Below are positions 55,607 through 64,000 of a stretch of DNA of 64,000 nt, piece by piece. Location of the stretch: the NCBI GenBank assembly GCA_963930775.1, contig OZ005698.1, positions 6,826,501 to 6,890,500 of the forward strand, read 5' to 3'. A program made the translations under genes and the position numbers. Every line of letters begins with the position of its first letter. Within the stretch, counting starts at the first letter, position 1. This DNA is from Cliona cf. orientalis. Its lineage: Eukaryota; Porifera; Demospongiae; Clionaida; Clionaidae. The notes under the pieces are model-generated. The model saw nothing but the letters and a program-made list of their open reading frames with translations. It searched no databases and had not been told where the DNA came from.

Positions 55607-56850
55607 ATAATTATTACACTTCCGTATGGCAAGTATGCAGCGTAACAATGCATGACTAAAAGAGTGGGCAGGTAGTTCTATTGCTGCCAAAAACATGTAG
55701 CCTGATATAGGCTGGAAGCTGCTGCCGCATGCGGAGAAATCCTGTACTGCAAGACTATAATAATATTATCATGACATATGAATCAATGTTTTCCATAATT
55801 TATTAATTTACGGAAGCTACATGTATGCATGTAGTATGATAATAATAATATAATAGTATAAATAATTCATGACAATACAAGTGTACCCTTGTGTACAGTA
55901 TTGATTCTGCCACCACACCAGCCACCAATGACTAGGATTTCAGTTGATGATAAAATAGCAACTCCAGAGAGAGACCGTGGAGCAGGTAGATCACTGATGT
56001 AGATCCAGGAGTTGGCAGAGGGTGAGTAGACTACAGGCATATTTCCTTCTCTATAGATAGAAGGCTGCCAACGAGCATGGCTGCAGCTGCTGATTGACAG
56101 TTTGGAGTTTTGGGTAGTATCTTCCAAGCCGACTGAGTGTCACTGCTACCACTCTGGGTGGTCTGAGTGGCTAGTACAGGATTACCAAAGAGATTGTCTG
56201 TTGAGGCATAGAGTGCTTGACTGAGGTGTAAGTCGTTATATCCTCCAAGTGCATAGCATGTGTTGCCAATAGCAGCTAATGAAATATTACGGCAAGCTGT
56301 TGGTAGTGGATCAGTCCTGTACCACTGTGACACGTCTGATTTGAAGATCTCAACTGCAGTGCTGTATGCTGATGTGCTTCCACCTGCCACTACAAGTGCT
56401 GATTGGAGGCTCAGAACACCTGGGGATCGTCGAGCTGTTGGCATGGGAGGAATGGTCTGCTTCCATTTTTGTGATCTGTCGTCATGCATGTATACTTCGT
56501 TAGTTGCCCTAAAACTACTCTCCTTTCCCCCGACAGCTACCAGGTTGCCATTGACTTGACCCAGACCAAACCAATAGACAGGAAGTGGTGGTAGAGTAGT
56601 CCACTTATCTTGTGAAGGGTCATAGCAGTAGACAATATATTGATCATTATCATGATTATTAGTCGCTCCTCCTCCACAATAGACCTTACCATTGATGATA
56701 GTAGTCTTTCCTTCACTTAATCTGGTTGGCAAGTCTGCACACTGTTTCCAGGTGATCATGATACTAGCCTGTAATACCTACAATAATAATATAATAAGCA
56801 TAACAATAGTTGGATAGAGGAAAGTGAGACAATCATGATTCTGATATGTA

Positions 56851-57090
56851 TATTATCAGGAGCATATGAGCCGCCCGAAGGGCGGCGAAGGAACGTCCGA
56901 CTGCGTGTCAGATGTATTAGGCGAAGTTCATTAGCAATGCTTGACCTTATATGGAGTGGCCAGCTGCAGGGTATTTCCATTGGTTAAGCTCCATAGTGAT
57001 AGCACCGCCCGTGACTTCGCCTAACACATACTACCTACGGTAGTCGGATGCTCCTTCCCCGCCCTTCCGGCGGCTCATATGCTCCTGATA
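56851..57090. mobile_element. 240-bp foldback (ATCAGGAGCATATGAGCCGCC ends)
   Basis: TATCAGGAGCATATGAGCCG and its inverse at the right, with inner GGAAGGA(A/G)C...GACT also mirrored. Lies in the intron of the kinase-kelch gene. Remnant of the same family near 23540. Confidence 0.8.
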
Positions 57091-57728
57091 TTTACCCCGC
57101 GCGCATGCGCAAGGGGTAAAGTAATCGGTTGTGTCGTCGTCGTCGTTGTTGTCGTTAGCACAAAAATCGCCATATCTCGAGATGTAGGCGTCTAAGCGAC
57201 TTGTAAGCATAATGAATCAATCGAAATCGGCGAAAAAATGGCTTCAGTGTGCGTAAAATCGAGGGATACGGTCCACGAACGTCATAAATAGTGCCTTTTT
57301 GTTGGCCATCGTAGCCACGCCTATCGGCAGTGCCCACCAATGAATGATGCATGACCATTGTGCTTTCTGCTCATGCGCACAACTAATAAGCGTATGACTG
57401 GTAAAGATCGTCGATGTTCTAAAATGAATGATGCTCATGCGCACAACTAACAAGCGTATGACTGGTAAAGATCGTCGATGTTCTAAAATTAATAATGCTA
57501 TAGTGACGGAACCAATCACTATGTAAGATAGCTATACTATTAAATATAGGTACAAGTTCATGTCTTCCTGGTCTGGGTACAGAGAACGCTGTTTAAAGTG
57601 TCACCAGAACAATTAAGCAGCATTTTCATTATTTCTCTCAAGTTCACAAAATTATAGCCATGCATCGAAAATAAATCTATAGATTGCGCAATGTGTGCGC
57701 GGGGTATGTGCTCTACAGAGCTCTAGTA
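57091..57728. repeat. Copy of the GCGCAAGGGGTAAAG dispersed repeat with internal tandem duplication
   Basis: Directly abuts the foldback before it. Ends GGTATGTGCTCTACAGAGCT. Contains a ~66-bp tandem duplication (ATGCTCATGCGCACAACTAA..., 57367..57490). Confidence 0.7.
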
Positions 57729-57770
57729 TTTATAGTGATACTAGTCTAGTGCTGCATGATATACTATTCT

Positions 57771-57857
57771 TAGCCATGTTTCCAGGCTCTCCCCCTCCTC
57801 TTTGTTTCGTATGCATAAAAAAGCGGAGGGGAGGAGCCTGCATGGGAACGAGGCTAG
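57771..57857. mobile_element. 87-bp hairpin of the TAGCCTCG family
   Basis: Left arm TAGCCATGTTTCCAGGCTC, right arm ending GGGAACGAGGCTA. Flanks TACTATTCT and CATTATTCT (7 of 9), the latter after an extra GCTA. The CTCTTTG arm resembles 20546..20719. Confidence 0.7.
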
Positions 57858-57917
57858 CTACATTATTCTAGTGCATTGATAATAACTATTGAGATAACGT
57901 ATAATAATATAATATAC

Positions 57918-58061
57918 TTATTGCCATAGTAGAACGACGATACCGGGAAATATCACGAGTTCATTGCCGCGTATTTTTACGAGTGCGAAGCACGAGTAAC
58001 AATGCAAAAGGCAATGAACGAGTGGTATTTCCGAGGTATTGTCGTTCTACTATGGCAATAA
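57918..58061. mobile_element. 144-bp imperfect palindrome
   Basis: TTATTGCCATAGTAGAACGA...ATACC and the mirrored GGTATTGTCGTTCTACTATG on the right, with inner CACGAGTTCATTGCC / GGCAATGAACGAGTG. Probably a foldback MITE. Confidence 0.75.
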
Positions 58062-59245
58062 GGTATTTATCGTATATTTAAGAAGCCTATTCTGTACTGG
58101 AGCTTTAGTAGCTCGAGCGGCAAAGCTAAGAAGGGACTGCTTTAAGTTTTGGTGATGGCCGCCGTCATTTCAGGCACCGAAGACTAAGGCGTATAGCTAA
58201 GTAAGGTAAGGGCAGCAGCATCGTGGCTCATTTTTCTAACTCGGGCAACAAAAATGACTGGTAGCAGCAACTCACTTTCTTCTCTGGCGCTCAACATTCA
58301 ACCATTGTTCAACGTTTCAACACTGTATATATGGCGATCATGTGATGAACACGACTGATACAGATTTTGCACGTGACGAACACGACTGATATGGGAAATT
58401 ATCATACATGTTTCCACCCACGCGTTTCCCATATGTTTGTATTACGGGTCAAAGTTCAATATACGATAATAGTAGGTATAGCTAATATCATTCTGCCAAT
58501 ATTCATTACTTTTATCAAATATTCTCTTAATGCCCCTAAAATGGGACAGAATCAAGAGAAAATTGGCCAGTTCAAATAGTTGATTACCAGCTAGCATCCC
58601 AATCCCCAGTGAAGTCCACTTGTCATGATCACTATTATAGAGCATGTGTATATGCCAGCTGATCGTCACTCAGTTAGCTATAGAAACTCATCAGTATTCT
58701 TGCATCCAGCTTTGCTCACAAGGGCTCCGAACAAGCTAAGGAGCCTAAGGATCAAGGTGATAATATCATGGGTAACGACCCCATATTTCATTTAAGCGAT
58801 AAGGAATGGACCGAGTGATCACTTGAATCGCCCGTGTTTATACAAGGTGGCAATGGAAATGTTAAACACCTCGGTTGGCAGTTTGCAGTGCTGCAGTGTT
58901 GGTACAGCCAAAATATGATTGTCGATTAGAATAGAATTAGCTATTGGTCACTCTTTTGAGTTCACCAGGCCAACTTATGTATATGTACACATCAATCTAA
59001 TTCTGCCCGTTATTGTTTGAAGCAGCTTATTTTAGTCACGGATGGGGCCACACCTAGCCACGTCAGTGGACTGGCTATCTGTTGTAATGCTTCAAGACCA
59101 GCAATGCCCAAAACGAGGTCCAAAATTTTAGCTCAGGTTGAATGGCTTCTAGTCATCTCCCGCTTGTACACATGCACACACAGATGGACTACAATATTAC
59201 TATATAATGACATGCACTAACATATCAGCAATAATAATTCCTCAC
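58062..59245. other. Intron of the kinase-kelch gene; no coding sequence seen
   Basis: Separates the coiled-coil and kelch exons. No exon-like frame with compatible phase. Confidence 0.5.
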
Positions 59246-60574
59246 CTTTTGTTTAGTAGCCAGATATTTTCTTGTTTTAGCGATTTGTTCACTCATTGCT
59301 GACATGGTGGCATTTTTTCTCTTCGAGAGCTCTGCTCTTGGCTTCAAGTTCACGTGCAGTTTGCTCTCTTTCTTGAAGCAGTGTTTCCACCTGATCTTTC
59401 ATCGAATATAGTTCTATTATTTTTTCTTCATATATGACCTTTATTAATTGATTTCGTGTATTCAAATCTCTTACTTGCATTTCGAGTCGTTCAACTTTTT
59501 AGTTGATCAATTTCTGCAGCCTTTTCTTCCTCTTCAGCTTGAATTTCTTCTTTGAGAGATGAGATTTGTCTTTCTTTTTGCTGAACCTCCCTGTCTCTTT
59601 GTTTTCCTTCTTCAATCAAGGCTCTTTTTTCCTCTCTTTCTGTTTCTATCTGCCTTAGCATATCCAATCTCGTGGCAAAGGATGCAGGAAATCGTGATGC
59701 TACCTCACCAACATGCCTAACAATCTCACTGGCATGAGGTCTCAGCTGGGGGTCATTGCTGATACAGCTATGGATGAGGTTCATCAAAGGATGATCATCT
59801 TCAATCACTTTAAAGAATACCTCACGTCGTTCAGCCTCCGTAACTGGAATCAGTGTGCCTCCTTCAATTCGAATTGGCCCAACTTGTGGCTCTGGCCACT
59901 GACCACTGAACATGTGGATCATCAGAATGCCATATGAGAACTCATCAACACCTGTGTCGTATTTAGGCTTGGCTACCATCACCTCTGGTGGCATATAGGC
60001 AGGGGTACCAGGAGTCCCAGTCATGCGACTGATCTTTAGAGGTGTCAAGTTGAGGATCCTGGCTACTCCCAAATCAGATATCTTAGCTGTCATGTTGGGG
60101 GTGAGGAGGATATTGTTGGAAGTGAGATCTCGATGAATAATGGGAGGAGTTTGGCTGTGGAGGTAGCACAAGCCCAGAGCCACATCATGAAGGATGGAAT
60201 AGCTGATCTCCTTTGGAAGACTGATGCAATTTTGGTCAATGCAAGAGGTAAGGTTTGTAGGAAGAAACTCCATGACTAGGATAGGTGCTCGCACTCCTTG
60301 CTGGAAGTAGACTCCCAGAAACTGAACAATGTTGGGGTGGCGTACTTGACTGAGTAAACGACATTATTCCTCAAATCTACGAACAGTGTAACTAGTTTCT
60401 CCTTCCTTTAGCAGCACTTCATGTATCTTCTTACCAGCACATTTCAGTCCCATGTAGCTACTCTAGTTCTAGTACAGTGGCACAAGAGCCATGTCCCAAC
60501 TCTTGATCTGTCACTCTAACTCCAGTCAGCGTATAGGGATCAAACCCAGTGAATGCTGCTCTTTCAGCTACCAT

Positions 60575-61746
60575 GAAACTAGTTGAAAATGGGGTGTATA
60601 GACTATAGATAGACAAAGCATAATAGATCATGATCATGTGACATGCACCCATGAACAGCATTCTTTGTGGTTGTGATAATAATATTAGCCATACCATTGT
60701 GTACTTATTGATATCAGTTCTTGACCACAAGTATACATGCAGGCACTACTCTGAGAATATGCACTTTATAATATACATATGTAATATTATACCGAGAATT
60801 TGTGAATAGAATTAGCTATGCACAGATCAAAATAATAATATAATATTATTTTTCTCTCCCTTTCTATCCATATCAATAATTATTATCACTCTATATAATA
60901 GTGTGGTAATAATATTATGAACCTAGCCACCTATAGCTAGCCACATGTAGCTATATACCTAGGTAACAGTCTAATTAATATTCAGTAGCGCAACATTTCA
61001 TCGAGCACTATAGCTAAGTGCTCCAGTTTAGTCATAATTCATGCACTATCACTCGTTAACATGAGCCTAATTCATGCACTGTCACTCGTTAACATGAGCC
61101 TGAATTAACTTAGCTCAATTGAGAGAGTTGTCTAGAGAGGACACTTGTCACATCCCCAAAAATAATAATAGATCAAAGTTAATCTAGATCATGATAGTAC
61201 CATGCATATGCACAAAATAATCATTGCTTCATGAATGAGGGCCAGCCCAGTATTATAATTATTCTTGTAGTGTAAATTTGAATAGCCTCATGCATGTGGC
61301 TATAATTATAGCTACATCATTATAGTCATTCTTAGAACCTGCATGATGCTAGTGTACATGAATCCTATTGGATCATAACTGATATACATTCTTCAATCAG
61401 ACTGCTGCTAGCTATAGCCAGTTCTTGCGGAGACAACCTTCTTGGCTGTGAAAATCATGAATATTTAATTTCCGTTTCCCATGATGATATTAAGCACTTT
61501 AAATTTGAGTATAACATTTCATGGAATGTCTCTTGCCTCCATGCAGTAATCATTGCATCCTAATGAATATCATGCACTGTATGACCACAAGCTTAAGACT
61601 TAGTATATTATATGGGTGTGACCAAACAACAGTGAAGAGCTGATTCTTCAAACCCCTTATCCAGTAGTAAGTTCTAATCAGTAATGTTATGATTGAGTGA
61701 CACTGTACGATGTCATGCACCTGAATTAGTTATACCTGCTAGTACA
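60575..61746. other. Divergent intergenic region
   Basis: Between the kinase-kelch start (-) and the receptor start (+). Contains a 38-bp direct tandem duplication (CATGCACT(A/G)TCACTCGTTA, 61036..61103) and AT-rich DNA. No gene. Confidence 0.5.
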
Positions 61747-64000
61747 ATGAATTTGAAATTGTTCATAATTGGAGTGATACAGTTGGCATCTGGTGAGTTA
61801 AATCTTCCTGACATATGCATGGCCATGGCCGCGTTAGATATGCATGGTACCACAATCAGCTATTAAATTAAATATACAATGTATATTAATTCTGTAGCAA
61901 CAACCGTCTTGGTGCCACCTAATGAAATAATTTGCCGTGGAGATACTGTAACCTTTAACTGTTCAGTGACTCTGTCAACATGCGGGGTTCTCTCTTGGTC
62001 AGTCAACAACGTAGCTGTTGGTTCATTTCTTGACATTACAGGTCAAGTTGGGACAAGAGCCTCTAATCCCGATTTTCCAGGAGTTGTGGCTACTATTACT
62101 GATGTTGATGTTGATGCAAACAACATATCTTCCTCATTGACGATCTCTTATGTGGGATTAAACAACTCAGTGGTTTTGTGTACCGATCATAATGAGCAAG
62201 ATCAAAGGGAGTTAATGGTTGCAAGTCAGTTTATTATCGCTATAGCTACTACTGCATGTTTTTCATTTTATTGTATAATCTTCAGTAATAGACCTGGTGA
62301 CCACTGTGTGTCCAACCCTCGTGAGTGCTAGTGTGTTAGTGGAGTCCAGAAATTCCTCAGCTTTAGAATGCATTGTTGCTTACCACATTGTGGTAGTACC
62401 TACAAATGCAAGTGAAGGCCCTCCTCTTTCCGTGAACAGCAGTATAAATATCATCACAGTTCATGGACTAAACTTTTGCAAATCAAACTATACGTTCAGA
62501 ATCACAGTATTCGATCGAAACAATGACACCTACAATGATACTGTTGGCAATGTAGTTGGAGATCTTAATGGTATTATAGTTATGCTACAATTTTATTCTA
62601 CCAGCAGGGCAATATATTATAGCATTATTTTGCTCTTCTTTTATATTATGCATACAGCATTGAATATAGTCATTGAACCATTTCAGAACGGTTCAGTCCT
62701 TCAATGGGATCTTATGAGATCTGACCATCCTGAGAACTGTGATGTAATGTACGAAATAACATTCAATGGAGAGGTTCTCAGCCATTTGATATCAGAAACA
62801 CAAGTATCAAAGGAGACTCTAATACAAGAAGGATTTCCATACTGCCGTTCCACAGTAGTATCAGTGGCTCCACATGTCAGTGCTCACAGTGTGATCAGAA
62901 ACTTAACAAAATACACTACTTATCTTGTTATTCCTGGTAAAAAAATATCTAGGCCCTCTGCATGCATGTATCAATCTATACCTACATAGATAAATTCATT
63001 GCAGATTTTTCTGGTCCCAACATCGTGAAATCTATTCCAAAATTTATTTACAAGAGTGCTGAATCTACTGAACTACAAGTTAATTACACTTGGAATTCAG
63101 TACCTAATGGAGTGAGATATTCTTTATAATTAATCATAGTACTAGTTGTTAATAATTATTCTATCATTGTGAATTAGACCTTCGGCAAAGATATTGACAT
63201 TTCAACTGCTGTGACTTTCAGGTGTGGTTTACTAGACACTTTTGGCCAATTGACGCTTGCAAATAGTACATGTAATTCAAGTACCCAACATTCATTCCCA
63301 ATAACTGCCGACAAAAAACCATTTGGAAAGAAGTATCTTGTCTCTGTTCGAGTGGATTATGATGAGTGTCAAAATCTCTCTTCAACTTCACCTGTGTCAG
63401 GTATACAAGACATGATTAGTGTTAATTCCAATGCTAGGGAGGATATAATAATATTATATTCCTTTATGATACATGTACATTTTGTGCATGTAAGCCAGTG
63501 CTTAACACATCAATAGGACGATAAAATTTGTTGGAAAAAAATTTACATAATTATTAGCTAATTATAGGTGGGTGGGGGCCAGGGAATTGGACCAATTCAA
63601 TGATTTTCACCTGTTAATTATTGCAGTTACTGCTGTCATCACTTCATTTCCAAAACTAACTGTGAAAGCCACATCAGTTGATATAGTACTAGATGTGAAT
63701 TCAACACTTGTCCCAGATGGAAGCAATGTGGCTGTGTCCATTCAAATGGAACCACAGAATCCTGTTTCAAATGGAAAATTTAGCACTGTGATCTATGGTT
63801 TGCAACCCAATTATCCATATGATTATAACATCACATTCTTGAGAAATGATAGTGGTGCCATCATAGATAGACCAATCTATGGATGTTTTATGACACCTGA
63901 GAAGAGTAAGGGTTAAATTATATAAAGCGGCTCATGTGTATGTATATTGCTGTCACATTATATAGGTGTTAACCTTAAATTTGTGATCATTCTCTCCTGT
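61747..64000 (+). CDS. Ig/FN3-like cell-surface receptor, 5' part (runs off right edge)
   Basis: Exons 61747..61792, 61898..62224, 62286..62570, 62658..62936, 63005..63111, 63178..63400, 63627..63905 and 63966 onward, all phase-consistent. Signal peptide (MNLKLFIIGVIQLAS), then an Ig-like domain (ICRGDTVTFNCSV, LSWSVNN, SSLTISYVGLNNSVVLCTDH), then repeated beta-sandwich units with FN3-like features (FCKSNYTFRITVFDRNND; VLQWDLMR; YGLQPNYPYDYNITFLRNDS). Very many N-x-S/T sites. The first residues of exon 8 (VNLKFVIILSC) look like the start of a membrane segment, which is cut by the edge. Sponge receptor kinases have such ectodomains, but the cytoplasmic part is not visible, so the receptor class is unknown. 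Confidence 0.75.

Larger units (their letters stand above)
55867..60574 (-). pseudogene. Protein kinase + coiled coil + kelch repeat gene with multiple lesions
   Basis: Two long exons, 59246..60574 and 55867..56768, joined in phase. Kinase landmarks: ELGHGSCATV loop, CAGKKIH lysine, RHPNIVQFLGVY, IIHRDLTSNNILL (catalytic Asp), KISDLGVAR, MPPEV and FSYGILMIHMFSGQWPEP. An ~80-residue coiled coil follows (EKRALIEEGKQRDREVQQKE; RELEAKSRALEEKK). Exon 2 has five to six kelch repeats (KTTIINGKVYCGGG, LVAVGGKES, LVVAGGST, CYALGGYND, ILVIGGW). Kinase-kelch fusions are a family I associate with sponges. Lesions: extra TAGC-type tetramer at ~60455, in-frame TAA at 60364 (expected Glu), +1 A at 59496 (A5) and 59313 (A6), and a small deletion at ~56055. 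The two A-run shifts could be sequencing errors; the others are less easily dismissed. Confidence 0.75.

Noticed and set aside
1-64000. tRNA, rRNA or other structured RNA genes
   Set aside because: None recognised by eye; a tRNAscan/Infernal run would be needed to exclude them.

Overview
The window looks like nuclear DNA from a sponge (demosponge-like animal), not a microbe. Genes are split into short exons with GT/AG introns, intergenic DNA is AT-rich and full of self-complementary tetramers (TAGC, CATG, TGCA), and small inverted-repeat transposons are dense. The gene content is animal: death-fold/ankyrin proteins, the ER subunit EMC6, the chromatin reader SGF29, a phospholipase B-like lysosomal hydrolase, a kinase-kelch fusion and a secreted Ser/Asp/Gly-rich protein group. 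All assignments come from reading translations and splice signals by eye. No database was searched, and the species is not identified.

Layout. 1-6.9 kb: two paralogous death-fold + uncharacterised domain + ankyrin genes head to head (CARD-like on the minus strand, Death domain on the plus strand); the plus gene's first intron carries two nested transposon pairs. 8.2-12.4 kb: ankyrin gene with a charged helical tail, then EMC6. This 4.1-kb block is repeated, but its second copy is split into 14.6-15.96 kb (ankyrin part, now broken) and 26.7-28.7 kb (tail plus EMC6). 12.4-14 kb: a decaying coiled-coil gene. 16-26.5 kb, between the two halves: orphan exons, a bacterial-looking intronless ORF, a 1.4-kb foldback transposon with 7-bp target duplications, and a cathepsin-like protein lacking its catalytic cysteine. 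28.6-32.2 kb: EMC6 and SGF29, divergent. 32.7-41.5 kb: minus-strand cluster of small secreted low-complexity proteins. 42-49.3 kb: a two-TM protein and a 12-exon phospholipase B-like gene. 50-52 kb: intronless multipass membrane protein. 55.9-60.6 kb: kinase/coiled-coil/kelch gene with several disabling lesions. 61.7 kb to the edge: 5' part of an Ig/FN3-like cell-surface receptor.

The most distinctive material is the repeat biology. One family of very short hairpins ends in TAGYCTCG...CGAGRCTA and makes 9-bp target duplications; one copy is directly comparable with an empty site in the duplicated block. A second family ends in CAAGGGCTTATAG, makes 7-bp duplications, and ranges from a 1.4-kb foldback down to 20-25-bp hairpins. 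A third superfamily has diverse interiors but shared ACCGTA ends and a TA target. Comparison of the duplicated blocks also shows recurrent 4-nt insertions that are rotations of palindromic tetramers; some disable exons.
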